64,000 bases of DNA from Crossiella equi (lineage in GTDB: Bacteria; Actinomycetota; Actinomycetes; Mycobacteriales; Pseudonocardiaceae), in the NCBI RefSeq assembly GCF_017876755.1, contig NZ_JAGIOO010000001.1, positions 8,293,786-8,357,785 of the forward strand, in the 5' to 3' direction. The translations under genes were made by a program, and so were the position numbers. A model generated the notes under the pieces. It did not search any database. It saw only the letters and a list, made by a program, of their open reading frames with translations, and was not told where the DNA came from. Positions within the stretch are counted from its first letter, which is position 1. Each line of letters starts with the position of its first letter. Positions 18,784-27,342 of this stretch are shown piece by piece.

Positions 18784-19485
18784 ATGGCAGACACCCCGCT
18801 CCTGCTCCTGCTGCACGGACTCGGCGCCACCGGTGCGGTCTGGGACGCCGTCGTGGCGGACTGGCCCGGCGAGCACCTGGCCCCGGACCTGCCCGGACAC
18901 GGCCAGGCCGCCCCGCTGGCGCACTACTCCTTCGGCACGCTCGCCGCGGCCGTGGCCGCCCAGGTGCCCGCGGACCGGGACGTGGTCGTGGTCGGGCACT
19001 CGCTCGGCGGGGTGCTCGCGCTGACCCTGGCGTCCGGGTGGTTCCGGGTGCGGGTGCGCGCCGCGGTCGGGTTGGGCATCAAGGTGCGCTGGACCGAGGA
19101 GGAGCTGGCCAAGACTGCGGAGCTGGCCACGCGGCCCGCGCGGGTGTTCGCCACCGAGGAGGAGGCCGTGGACCGGCACCTCAAGGTCAGCGGCCTCGCC
19201 GGGCTGGTCGCGGCGGACTCGGCGGCCGCGCGCACCGGGGTGGTGGCCGTGGACGGCGGCTGGGGGCTGGCGCTGGACGCGGGGGCGTTCGCGGTCGGGG
19301 CGCCGGACGTGCCCGGGCTGCTGGCGGTGGCGAAGTGCCCGGTCACGCTCGCCACGGGGGAGCAGGACCCGATCAGCCCGGTGGCGCACCTGCGGGAGCT
19401 GGTGGCCGAGCCCGTGGTGATCCCGGGGGCCGGGCACAACCCGCACGTACAGGCGCCCGGGGCGGTGCTGGAGTTGCTGGGGTGA
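18784..19485 (+). CDS. alpha/beta-fold hydrolase
   Basis: 233 aa. Oxyanion loop LLHGLGATGAVWD near residue 10, nucleophile elbow GHSLGG near 77, a late acidic residue in TGEQDPISP and a His in GAGHNPHVQAP: a complete serine triad in canonical order. The lid region is short. Divergent from the P450, whose start is 46 bp away, and coupled by a GTGA overlap to the next small gene. Substrate not predictable. Confidence 0.85.
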   Translation: MADTPLLLLLHGLGATGAVWDAVVADWPGEHLAPDLPGHGQAAPLAHYSFGTLAAAVAAQVPADRDVVVVGHSLGGVLALTLASGWFRVRVRAAVGLGIKVRWTEEELAKTAELATRPARVFATEEEAVDRHLKVSGLAGLVAADSAAARTGVVAVDGGWGLALDAGAFAVGAPDVPGLLAVAKCPVTLATGEQDPISPVAHLRELVAEPVVIPGAGHNPHVQAPGAVLELLG

Positions 19486-19781
19486 CCGAGGTGTGGCGGC
19501 TGGTCCGCCGCGAGGAGCTGCTCGGCGAGGTGGTGGTCGAGGAGAGGGACTTCCCGTGGCTGCGGGGCAGGTTCCTGGCACAACCGGGGTTCGCGGAGGT
19601 CAAACCGCTCTTCGACGAGGAGCTGGCGCTGCTGGAGGCGGACGTGGCCGAGGGGTGGGACGAGGCCTACAGTCTGGTCGAGGCCGCGGTGCGGCTGGTG
19701 GCCCCGAACGGCGGGCGACCTGAGTTCCTCCTGCACATCGAGGGCGAACGAGCGTGGTTCCGCTGGCGCGACTCGGACTGA
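19482..19781 (+). CDS. conserved-looking hypothetical protein
   Basis: 99 aa, GTG start overlapping the hydrolase stop in GTGA; long open frames through the region upstream are shadows of the antisense P450. Acidic, mixed alpha/beta composition, no membrane segment or signal. Ends FLLHIEGERAWFRWRDSD. No family recognised. Strong G/C third positions and the coupled start argue it is real. Confidence 0.65.
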   Translation: MTEVWRLVRREELLGEVVVEERDFPWLRGRFLAQPGFAEVKPLFDEELALLEADVAEGWDEAYSLVEAAVRLVAPNGGRPEFLLHIEGERAWFRWRDSD

Positions 19782-19824
19782 ATTGGTTTGGTGTCCAGCG
19801 GTCCGGGCGGGGATGATGTGAGGC

Positions 19825-20250
19825 ATGGCTGATGACCTGCGGGTGAACGCCGCGCTGGTCATCCCCGGCGCGGAGCTGAGCGAACGCTTCTCCCGGTCCT
19901 CCGGACCCGGTGGGCAAGGGGTGAACACGGCGGACAGCCGGGTCGAGCTCTCCTACGACCTGGCGGGTTCGCGCGCGCTGTCCGAGCACCTTCGGCAGCG
20001 GGCGGTCGGGCGGTTGGCGCCGCGGCTGGTCGACGGAGTGCTGACCATCGCCGCGTCGGAGTACCGGACGCAGCTCGCCAACCGCAAGGCCGCCCGGGAG
20101 CGGTTGGCCAGTCTGCTGCGGGATGCCGTGCTGCCACCCGCGCCGCCCCGGCGCAAGACCAAGCCCAGTCGGGGGGCCCAGCAGCGGCGGCTGACCGAGA
20201 AGAAGCAGCGGTCGGAGATCAAGAAGACGCGGCGGTCCACCGGGGACTGA
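19825..20250 (+). CDS. arfB: ArfB-type ribosome-rescue peptidyl-tRNA hydrolase
   Basis: 141 aa. The release-factor catalytic GGQ is at residues 29-31 (RSSGPGGQGVN), with the codon-recognition domains of RF1/RF2 absent. The C-terminal tail is strongly basic (RRKTKPSRGAQQRRLTEKKQRSEIKKTRR), as needed to enter the empty mRNA channel of stalled ribosomes. It hydrolyses peptidyl-tRNA on non-stop complexes. Length and architecture match ArfB/YaeJ. Confidence 0.92.
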   Translation: MADDLRVNAALVIPGAELSERFSRSSGPGGQGVNTADSRVELSYDLAGSRALSEHLRQRAVGRLAPRLVDGVLTIAASEYRTQLANRKAARERLASLLRDAVLPPAPPRRKTKPSRGAQQRRLTEKKQRSEIKKTRRSTGD

Positions 20251-20281
20251 CCTGGCGCGGGTTTCGGCATGAGGTGTACGC

Positions 20282-20476
20282 ATGCTGGTCGGCACCTCGG
20301 ACCGGGTGGCCACGGACCCGCGGGTCTCGCTGACCGACCGCCGCAACCTCCGGTGTACCTGCCGCATGCCCGTCGAGGGGCTGAACCGCATCATCGGCGT
20401 CTCGCCGGAAGGCGGTGGCCTGGCTCTGTCCTCGCGATGTCCGCCGGAGGACAGGAAGCCGCGGCGAGTGCGCTGA
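20282..20476 (+). CDS. possible small protein with CxC motif
   Basis: 64 aa, ATG with GAGG upstream, strong G/C third-position bias, and a perfect terminator hairpin starting 8 bp after the stop. It contains RCTCRMP and a third Cys (SSRCPPE), so metal or thiol chemistry is possible. No family recognised. Short length keeps confidence low. Confidence 0.42.
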   Translation: MLVGTSDRVATDPRVSLTDRRNLRCTCRMPVEGLNRIIGVSPEGGGLALSSRCPPEDRKPRRVR

Positions 20477-20483
20477 ACGGGTG

Positions 20484-20514
20484 AGGGGTGGGCGCCGGTG
20501 CGGCGCCCACCCCT
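20484..20514. terminator. bidirectional terminator hairpin
   Basis: A perfect 14-bp stem AGGGGTGGGCGCCG / CGGCGCCCACCCCT closed by GTG. It lies between the plus-strand arfB/small-ORF unit and the minus-strand glsB gene, so it can end transcription from both sides. Confidence 0.8.
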
Positions 20515-20536
20515 CGACGATCGTCGCCGGGTCCGG

Positions 20537-20803
20537 TCAGATCCGGCTCTTGCGCCCGGTCACCTTGTTGTAGACGACCAGCACGATCACCGCGCCGATG
20601 ACGGACCCGATCCAGCCCGCGGGCTGGAAACCGCGGAAACCGACGGTGAGCAGCCCGAACAGGAAGCCGCCGACCACCGAGCCGACCACGCCCAGCACGA
20701 TCGTGCGCAGCACGCCGATGTCGTCCTTACCGGGCACCAGCGCCCGGGCGATGAATCCGGCCACGAGCCCGAACACGATCCAGCCCAGGATTGTCCACAG
20801 CAT
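20537..20803 (-). CDS. GlsB/YeaQ/YmgE-family stress membrane protein
   Basis: 88 aa with three membrane segments and the family glycine pattern: MLWTILGWIVFGLVAGFIARALVPG, GVVGSVVGGFLFGLL, IGSVIGAVIVLVVYNKV. ATG preceded by GAGGTGAA. Members are often called transglycosylase-associated proteins; they are induced by stress, but their molecular role is not known. Confidence 0.9.
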   Translation of the reverse strand: MLWTILGWIVFGLVAGFIARALVPGKDDIGVLRTIVLGVVGSVVGGFLFGLLTVGFRGFQPAGWIGSVIGAVIVLVVYNKVTGRKSRI

Positions 20804-20841
20804 TGCTTCACCTCAGTATCGGTAGGGGGACCCGCCCCAGC

Positions 20842-21357
20842 TTAGGATCGGGCCCCGCCACACGCTGCCCGACACGGCGTCCCGGGGGCCGGGGGAGCCC
20901 CGCCGTCCTCCGACCGGGGGAAGGCGGACCCGGCACCGGGTGTTCCTGTGTGGACGGTGTGCCAGGAGGCCACCTCGGCCAGCGGGGCGGACACCGAGTG
21001 GTTGAGCAGGTCGGCCACCGCGTGGATGGCCCGCAGCGTCGGCACCTCGGCACCGGCCAGCCGCCGCTCGATGGAGATCTCCGGGTGGGAGCCGAGCCGC
21101 CGGGCGTCGCGGTGGCGGCAGATCGCGGCCATCGCGGACCGGGTCAGCGCGGAGATCGGGTTGAACGCGATGTTGACCATGAGCTTGAGCCAGACGTCCT
21201 TGCGGAGGTCGGGCTCCACCGGGCACTCCAGGCCGCCCGCCACCACCGCGGCCAGCTGGCGGCCGCGCGCGATGGGATGAACCTGCGCTCCGGCGCGGTG
21301 CAGGGCGGCCCCCACGTACGCGCCGATGGCGCCGGCACCAAGAACAGCGATTCGCAC
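20842..21357 (-). pseudogene. 2-dehydropantoate 2-reductase (PanE/ApbA) remnant with internal deletions
   Basis: An open frame of 171 codons, GTG start with AGGAGAG upstream. Residues 1-40 are the Rossmann start of ketopantoate reductases (VRIAVLGAGAIGAYVGAALH). The frame then jumps to the C-terminal helical domain (DVWLKLMVNIAFNPISALT), skipping about 130 residues. A second gap removes the segment between ERRLAGAE and VPTLRAIHAVADLL. The family is about 300 aa. Both losses keep the frame open, so a short product could be made, but the NADPH and substrate sites are incomplete. An operator-like motif lies 36 bp upstream. Confidence 0.7.
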
Positions 21358-21392
21358 AGCACTCTCCTGTTCTTGTGCCGACAACCCATTCA

Positions 21393-21410
21393 GCATACAG
21401 TATGGAGTAA
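21393..21410. promoter_or_regulatory. candidate GntR operator, copy 1
   Basis: GCATACAGTATGGAGTAA agrees at 14 of 18 positions with the near-perfect copy at 32384. It lies between the divergent panE and selB remnants. Proposed target of the GntR regulator at 30008-30760. Confidence 0.5.
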
Positions 21411-21462
21411 CCCGGTCAGCGGGAGTGCGCGGCGCCGTCCGCGTGGGTGAGGAGGCGTTGCG

Positions 21463-21891
21463 GTGCCTGCTGGTTCTCCGTACCCGCCCCCGCCGATGCG
21501 TGTCGTCGCCACCGCGGGCGGAGCCGGTCACGGCAAGTCGACGCTGGTGCGCGCACTCACCGGCCGGGACAGGTGGGCGAAGCTGCCGTCCGGACACGTG
21601 CTGGCCCTGCTGGACAACTCCGGCGAGGGGATCGTGCCCGGGCTGGCCACCGCGGTCCGCACGGGGCTGCTGCTCCGCCTGGCCGACGGCGTCTACTTGG
21701 CCCCGGATGCGGTGGAACGGGCGGAAAGCGTGTTGCGCGCGCTCCCGCAGCCGTTCACCGTGGCCGCGGCCCGCACCGCGCTGCGCACCTCGCGCCGGGT
21801 CGCGGTACCGCTGCTGGAACTCATGGACACCCGGGGCATCACGGCCAGGCTGCCCGACAGCCGGCGCCGGATTCGCCCGGAACACGACTGA
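21463..21891 (+). pseudogene. selenocysteine elongation factor SelB remnant (P-loop fused to C-terminal winged helix)
   Basis: 142 codons, GTG start behind GAGGAGG. The first part (MRVVATAGGAGHGKSTLVRALTG) is the start of SelB, where the family has AGHVDHGKST. From about residue 45 it reads as the extreme C-terminal winged-helix of SelB (LADGVYLAPDAVERAESVLRALPQPF, SRRVAVPLLELMDTRG). Roughly 400 residues containing the rest of the GTPase and the middle domains are missing. It cannot act as an elongation factor. The intact ribosome site and open frame leave the chance of a short expressed protein. Confidence 0.65.
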
Positions 21892-21976
21892 CGAAGGCAT
21901 ACGTCGGTACGAATCGCGACACGATCGGCGGTATCCCGCTGGACATCGCCCGCCGACCGGAGTATCACTGGACCAC

Positions 21977-21994
21977 GCATACGGTATGCAGTAT
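21977..21994. promoter_or_regulatory. candidate GntR operator, copy 2 (oxalate operon)
   Basis: GCATACGGTATGCAGTAT matches 15 of 18 positions of the copy at 32384. It lies 119 bp upstream of the TPP decarboxylase start, where a repressor could block the promoter of the catabolic operon. Confidence 0.6.
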
Positions 21995-22112
21995 GGGGAG
22001 CGAGTGGTGTGCGGTTCGCACGATCGTCGGCCTTCACCAGACTCACCACCAACGAATGCCCGGTTCCGCCCAGAGCTGGCGGCCGGGCGCGACGTGAGGA
22101 GATGACGCACCT

Positions 22113-23840
22113 ATGGCGCAGACCGCCCAGGCACTGCCCCAGAGCGCCAGCACCCCGGTCGAGGTAACCGAGAGCAAGACCATCTCGGGCGGCCACCTGG
22201 TGGCAAAGGCTCTCAAAGCCGAAGGCGTCGACGTGGTGTTCACTCTGTGTGGCGGCCACATCATCGACATCTACGACGGCTGCGCGGACGAGGGCATCGA
22301 GCTCATCGACGTCCGCCACGAGCAGGTCGCCGCGCACGCCGCCGACGGCTACGCCCGCATCACCGGCAAGCCCGGCTGTGCGGTCGTCACCGCCGGACCG
22401 GGCACCACCGACGCGGTGACCGGCGTGGCCAACGCGCTGCGCGCGGAGAGCCCGATGCTGCTGATCGGCGGGCAGGGCGCGCTGACCCAGCACAAGATGG
22501 GCTCGCTGCAGGACCTGCCGCACGTGGACATGATGACCCCGATCACCAAGTTCGCGGCCACCGTGCCGGACACCGCGCGCGCCGCGGACATGGTCTCCAT
22601 GGCCTTCCGCGAGTGCTACGCGGGCGCCCCGGGCCCGGCCTTCCTGGAGATCCCCCGCGACGTGCTCGACGCCTCGGTCCCGGTGGAGAAGGCCCGCATT
22701 CCCCGGGAAGGCGCCTACCGCGCGTCCACCCGCTCGCTCGGTGACCCGGCCGACGTCGAGAGGCTGGCCGACCTGCTGGTGAAGTCGGAGAAGCCGTGCA
22801 TCCTGCTCGGCAGCCAGGTCTGGACCACGCGGGGCACCGACGCCGCGCTGGACCTGGTGCGGGGCCTCAACATCCCGGCCTACATGAACGGCGCGGGCCG
22901 CGGCACCCTGCCGCCCGGCGACCCGCACCACTACCAGCTCTCCCGCCGCTACGCCTTCACCAACGCGGATCTGATCATCATCGTGGGCACGCCCTTCGAC
23001 TTCCGTATGGGCTACGGCAAGCGCCTGTCCGCCGCCGCCACCGTGGTGCAGATCGACCTGGACTACCGCACGGTCGGCAAGAACCGCGACGTCGACCTGG
23101 GTATCGTCGGCGACGCCGGTCTGGTGCTCGCCCAGGTCTTCGCCGCCACCACGGGCCGCACCAACAACGGCGCGGCCAACCGCAAGGCGTGGCTGGAGGA
23201 GCTGCGCGCGGTGGAGGAGCAGTCCCTGGCCAAGCGGATGCCGCGCCAGCTGTCCACCGCCAACCCGATCGACCCGTACCGCCTGGTGCACGAGATCAAC
23301 GAGTTCCTCACCGAGGATTCGATCTACATCGGCGACGGCGGGGACATCGTCACCTTCTCCGGTCAGGTCGTACAGCCCAAGTCCCCCGGCCACTGGATGG
23401 ACCCGGGCCCACTGGGCACCCTCGGCGTCGGCATCCCGTTCGTGCTGGCCGCCAAGTACGCCCGCCCGGACAAGGAGGTCGTCGCGCTCTTCGGGGACGG
23501 TGCCTTCTCCCTGACCGGCTGGGACTTCGAGACCCTGGTCCGCTACAACCTGCCATTCGTGGGCATCGTGGGCAACAACTCCTCGATGAACCAGATCCGC
23601 TACGGCCAGGCCGCCAAGTACGGGCAGGACCGCGCCCGCCTGGGCAACACCCTGGGCGATGTCAAGTACGACCAGTTCGCCAAGATGCTCGGCGGCTACG
23701 GCGAGGAGGTCCGCGACCCCGCCGACATCCGCCCCGCGCTGGAGCGCGCCCGCTCCTCGGGCCTGCCCTCGCTGGTCAACGTGTGGGTCGACCCCGACGT
23801 GTACGCGCCGGGCACGATGAACCAGACCATGTACAAGTAG
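22113..23840 (+). CDS. TPP-dependent decarboxylase, probable oxalyl-CoA decarboxylase by context
   Basis: 575 aa with all three TPP-enzyme domains. The activating Glu is at residue 70 (DVRHEQVAAHAADGYA), which rules out glyoxylate carboligase, where it is Val. The TPP/Mg motif is GDG 461-463 to NN 488-489. Overall it resembles the actinobacterial IlvG-like acetolactate-synthase group more than Oxalobacter Oxc, and the Oxc active-site Tyr in QGDYEEMD is replaced (MGSLQDLPHVD). Immediately followed (12 bp) by formyl-CoA:oxalate CoA-transferase, so decarboxylation of oxalyl-CoA to formyl-CoA is the best inference. 2-hydroxyacyl-CoA lyase or acetolactate synthase activity are alternatives. Confidence 0.75.
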   Translation: MAQTAQALPQSASTPVEVTESKTISGGHLVAKALKAEGVDVVFTLCGGHIIDIYDGCADEGIELIDVRHEQVAAHAADGYARITGKPGCAVVTAGPGTTDAVTGVANALRAESPMLLIGGQGALTQHKMGSLQDLPHVDMMTPITKFAATVPDTARAADMVSMAFRECYAGAPGPAFLEIPRDVLDASVPVEKARIPREGAYRASTRSLGDPADVERLADLLVKSEKPCILLGSQVWTTRGTDAALDLVRGLNIPAYMNGAGRGTLPPGDPHHYQLSRRYAFTNADLIIIVGTPFDFRMGYGKRLSAAATVVQIDLDYRTVGKNRDVDLGIVGDAGLVLAQVFAATTGRTNNGAANRKAWLEELRAVEEQSLAKRMPRQLSTANPIDPYRLVHEINEFLTEDSIYIGDGGDIVTFSGQVVQPKSPGHWMDPGPLGTLGVGIPFVLAAKYARPDKEVVALFGDGAFSLTGWDFETLVRYNLPFVGIVGNNSSMNQIRYGQAAKYGQDRARLGNTLGDVKYDQFAKMLGGYGEEVRDPADIRPALERARSSGLPSLVNVWVDPDVYAPGTMNQTMYK

Positions 23841-23852
23841 GGGGAAACCACC

Positions 23853-25082
23853 ATGGCACAGGCACTTGACGGTGTTCGCGTCCTGGACATGACCCACGTG
23901 CAGTCCGGTCCCTCGGCCACCCAGATCCTGGCCTGGCTCGGCGCCGACGTGGTCAAGCTGGAGGCACCCACCGGCGACATCACCCGCAAGCAGCTCCGCG
24001 ACCTCCCCGAGGTCGACAGCCTCTACTTCACGATGCTCAACTGCAACAAGCGCAGCATCACGCTGAACATGAAGTCCGGGGCGGGCAAGGAGCTGTTCAC
24101 CAAGCTCGTGTCCGATGTGGACATCCTGGTGGAGAACTTCGGTCCGGGCGCGGTGGACCGGATGGGCTTCACCTGGGACCGCCTCCAGCAGCTCAACCCG
24201 AAGCTCATCTACGCCTCCATCAAGGGTTTCGGCGACGGGCCCTACACCCACTACAAGGCCTACGAGGTCGTCGCCCAGGCCATGGGCGGCTCGATGGCCA
24301 CCACCGGTTTCGAGGACGGCCCGCCGCTGGCCACCGGCGCCCAGATCGGTGACTCCGGCACCGGCATCCACACCGTGGCCGGGATCCTGGCCGCGCTGTA
24401 CCAGCGGGAGCACACCGGGCGCGGGCAGCGGGTCACCGTGGCCATGCAGCACGCGGTGCTCAACCTGTGCCGGGTCAAGCTGCGCGACCAGCAGCGCCTG
24501 ACCCACGGCCCGCTCGCCGAGTACCCGAACAAGGAGTTCGGCCAGGAGGTGCCCCGCTCGGGCAACGCCTCCGGCGGCGGCCAGCCCGGCTGGGCGGTCA
24601 AGTGCGCGCCCGGCGGGCCCAACGACTACGTCTACGTGATCGTGCAGCCCGTCGGCTGGGCCCCCATCGCCAAGCTGATCGGACGGCCCGAGCTGGCCGA
24701 GGACCCCGAGTGGGCCACCCCCGAGGCGCGGCTGCCCAAGCTGGACAAGATGTTCCAGCTCATCGAGGAGTGGACGGTCCACCACACCAAGCGGGAGGTC
24801 CTGGCGATGCTCAACGCCGAGAACGTCCCGTGCGGGCCCATCCTGTCCACCCAGGAGCTCATCGACGACGAGTCCCTGGTGGCCAACGAGATGGTCGTCG
24901 AGGTGGACCACCCCGAACGCGGCCCGTTCAAGACCGTGGGCATGCCGCTGAAGCTGTCGGACTCCCCGGCCAAGGTCGAGCGCTCGCCGCTGCTCGGCGA
25001 GCACAACGAGGACGTCTACGTCAAGCAGCTCGGGCTCACCGGCACCGAGCTGGCACAACTGCGGGCGAACGGAGTGATCTGA
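23853..25082 (+). CDS. frc: formyl-CoA:oxalate CoA-transferase
   Basis: 409 aa, class III CoA-transferase (CAIB/BAIF). It follows Oxalobacter Frc closely: [49 protein letters not shown]-like text, the catalytic Asp at residue 167 (GDSGTGIH), [20 protein letters not shown] and the glycine loop [11 protein letters not shown]. The enzyme moves CoA from formyl-CoA to oxalate, forming oxalyl-CoA for decarboxylation, as an interlocked dimer in the cytoplasm. RBS GGGGAAA. Operon position 2, five bases before the ligase gene. This is the firmest functional anchor of the cluster. Confidence 0.88.
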   Translation: MAQALDGVRVLDMTHVQSGPSATQILAWLGADVVKLEAPTGDITRKQLRDLPEVDSLYFTMLNCNKRSITLNMKSGAGKELFTKLVSDVDILVENFGPGAVDRMGFTWDRLQQLNPKLIYASIKGFGDGPYTHYKAYEVVAQAMGGSMATTGFEDGPPLATGAQIGDSGTGIHTVAGILAALYQREHTGRGQRVTVAMQHAVLNLCRVKLRDQQRLTHGPLAEYPNKEFGQEVPRSGNASGGGQPGWAVKCAPGGPNDYVYVIVQPVGWAPIAKLIGRPELAEDPEWATPEARLPKLDKMFQLIEEWTVHHTKREVLAMLNAENVPCGPILSTQELIDDESLVANEMVVEVDHPERGPFKTVGMPLKLSDSPAKVERSPLLGEHNEDVYVKQLGLTGTELAQLRANGVI

Positions 25083-25086
25083 GGCG

Positions 25087-27225
25087 ATGTCCTCCTACGA
25101 CAAGGCCGTGGTGCGCGAGGTCCTGGACAAGGCCCGCGCGCAGGGACGTGAGGCGCTGTCCGCGCCCGAGGGCAAGCTGCTCTGCGACGCCTACGGCATC
25201 CCCACCCCGGGCGAGGGACTGGCCACCACGGCCGAGGACGCGGCCGGTGTGGCCGCCGCGATCGGCTTCCCGGTGGTCATGAAGATCGTCTCGCCGGACA
25301 TCCTGCACAAGACCGAGGCGGGCGGGGTCGTCGTCGGGGTCGCCGACGAGAGCGCGGCCCACGAGGCGTTCGAGACGATCGTGGCCAACGCCAAGGCCTA
25401 CCAGGCCGACGCCGAGATCACCGGCGTGCAGGTGCAGGCGATGGTCGGCGGTGGCCAGGAGGTCATCATCGGCGCCACCACCGACGACTCCTTCGGCAAG
25501 ATCGTGGTGTTCGGCCTCGGCGGTGTGCTGGTGGAGGTCCTCAAGGACGTCACCTTCCGCCTGGCCCCGCTCGAACCCGCCGAGGCGCGGGTGATGGTCA
25601 CCGACATCAAGGCCGTGGAGATCCTGCACGGGGTGCGCGGGGCCGAGCCGGTCGACCTGGACGCGCTGGCCGACGTGGTCCGGCGCCTGGGCGACCTGGT
25701 CACCGACTTCCCGGAGATCCGCGAGCTCGACCTCAACCCGGTGTTCGCCTCCGCCGACGGCGCGATCGCCGCGGACGTGCGGGTGCTTGTGCAGACCGGT
25801 GAGCTCACCGACAGGCACGTGTACTCCGACGAGGACATCATCCGGGTGATGAACCGGCTGATGAAGCCCAGGAACGTCGCCGTGATCGGGGCCTCCGCCG
25901 AGGAGGGCAAGATCGGCAACTCGGTGCTGAGGAACCTGGTCAACGGCGGTTACCAGGGCGGCATCCACCCGATCAACCCCAAGGCGGACGAGATCCTGGG
26001 CCACAAGGCGTTCAAGGCCATCGGCGACGTGCCGGTGGACGTGGACGTGGCGGTGTTCGCCATCCCGGCCAAGTTCGTGGCCGGTGCCCTGGAGGAGTGC
26101 GGCCGCAAGGGCGTGCCCGCCGCGGTGCTCATCCCCTCCGGCTTCGCCGAGACCGGCAACCAGGAGCTCCAGGACGAGGTCGTGGCCATCGCCCGGAAGT
26201 ACGGCATCCGCCTGCTCGGGCCCAACATCTACGGCTACTACTACACCCCCGAGAACCTGTGCGCGACCTTCTGCACCCCCTACGACGTGCGGGGCGGGGT
26301 GGCGCTGACCTCGCAGTCCGGCGGCATCGGCATGGCCATCCTGGGCTTCTCCCGCACCACCAAGATGGGTGTCTCCGCAATCGTCGGTCTGGGCAACAAG
26401 TCCGACGTGGACGAGGACGACCTGCTCACCTTCTTCGAGCAGGACGACAACACCCAGTGCGTGGCGATGCACCTGGAGGACCTGAAGAACGGCCGCGCGT
26501 TTGTGCACGCGGCCAAGCGGATGACCAAGAAGAAGCCGGTCGTCGTGCTCAAGGCGGGCCGTACCTCGGCGGGGGCGAAGGCCGCCAGTTCGCACACCGG
26601 TGCCCTGGCCGGTGACGACAAGGTCTACGACGACATCCTGCGCCAGGCCGGTGTGGTGCGGGCACCCGGCCTCAACGAGATGCTCGAGTACGCCCGGGGC
26701 CTGCCGCTGCTGCCCACCCCGAAGGGCGAGAACGTCGTCATCATCACCGGCGCGGGCGGTTCGGGCGTGCTGCTCTCCGACGCCTGCGTGGACAACGGCC
26801 TGTCCCTGATGGAGATCCCGGACGACCTGGACGCGGCCTTCCGGGAGTTCATCCCGCCCTTCGGCGCGGCGGGCAACCCGATCGACATCACCGGCGGCGA
26901 ACCGCCGTCCACCTACGAGGCCACCATCCGGCTCGGCTTGGAGGACCCCCGGATCCACGCCCTCATCCTCGGCTACTGGCACACCATCGTCACCCCGCCG
27001 ATGGTCTTCGCCGAGGTGACCGCCCGGGTGGTCGAACAGGCCCGCGCGAAGGGCATCGACAAGCCGGTCGTGGCCTCGCTGGCGGGCGACGTGGAGGTCG
27101 AGCGGGCCAGTGGATACCTGTTCGACCACCGTGTTGTCGCCTATCCGTACACCACCGAGCTCCCGGTCGCGGTGCTGGGAGCCAAGTACCGCTGGGCGCG
27201 CTCGGCGGGACTGATCGAACGGTAG
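25087..27225 (+). CDS. ADP-forming acyl-CoA ligase (acetate-CoA ligase family), ATP-grasp first
   Basis: 712 aa. Domain order: ATP-grasp (about 1-235; FPVVMKIVSPDILHKTEAGGVVVGV), CoA-binding Rossmann domain (about 255-350; VAVIGASAEEGKIGNSVLRNL), then succinyl-CoA-synthetase-like domains with LTSQSGGIG and the phosphohistidine loop SSHTGALAGDD. Many relatives have the ATP-grasp last. NDP-forming ligases run acyl-CoA + ADP + Pi to acid + CoA + ATP, or the reverse. In this operon it could prime the cycle by making oxalyl-CoA or recover ATP from formyl-CoA. Substrate is inferred from context only. Confidence 0.85.
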   Translation: MSSYDKAVVREVLDKARAQGREALSAPEGKLLCDAYGIPTPGEGLATTAEDAAGVAAAIGFPVVMKIVSPDILHKTEAGGVVVGVADESAAHEAFETIVANAKAYQADAEITGVQVQAMVGGGQEVIIGATTDDSFGKIVVFGLGGVLVEVLKDVTFRLAPLEPAEARVMVTDIKAVEILHGVRGAEPVDLDALADVVRRLGDLVTDFPEIRELDLNPVFASADGAIAADVRVLVQTGELTDRHVYSDEDIIRVMNRLMKPRNVAVIGASAEEGKIGNSVLRNLVNGGYQGGIHPINPKADEILGHKAFKAIGDVPVDVDVAVFAIPAKFVAGALEECGRKGVPAAVLIPSGFAETGNQELQDEVVAIARKYGIRLLGPNIYGYYYTPENLCATFCTPYDVRGGVALTSQSGGIGMAILGFSRTTKMGVSAIVGLGNKSDVDEDDLLTFFEQDDNTQCVAMHLEDLKNGRAFVHAAKRMTKKKPVVVLKAGRTSAGAKAASSHTGALAGDDKVYDDILRQAGVVRAPGLNEMLEYARGLPLLPTPKGENVVIITGAGGSGVLLSDACVDNGLSLMEIPDDLDAAFREFIPPFGAAGNPIDITGGEPPSTYEATIRLGLEDPRIHALILGYWHTIVTPPMVFAEVTARVVEQARAKGIDKPVVASLAGDVEVERASGYLFDHRVVAYPYTTELPVAVLGAKYRWARSAGLIER

Positions 27226-27342
27226 GGCTCTTCGGCTGGCGGTGTGGCTCCCCCCTGTCAGCCCGCCGGGGAGCCGTGCTGCCATGCCATGAGGAGGTCA
27301 ACGGGCGGAGTCCGAGAGTTCTCGTGGAAGAGGTAGCTCAAC

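Noticed and set aside
22113-23840. Glyoxylate carboligase for the TPP enzyme, suggested by hyi and glxR nearby
   Set aside because: Gcl has Val in place of the activating Glu; here Glu 70 is present in DVRHEQ.
21693-25058. Minus-strand open frame of over 1100 codons across the oxalate genes
   Set aside because: Composition is Val/Gly/His/Arg-rich shadow text; the plus strand has frc and the TPP enzyme with catalytic motifs.
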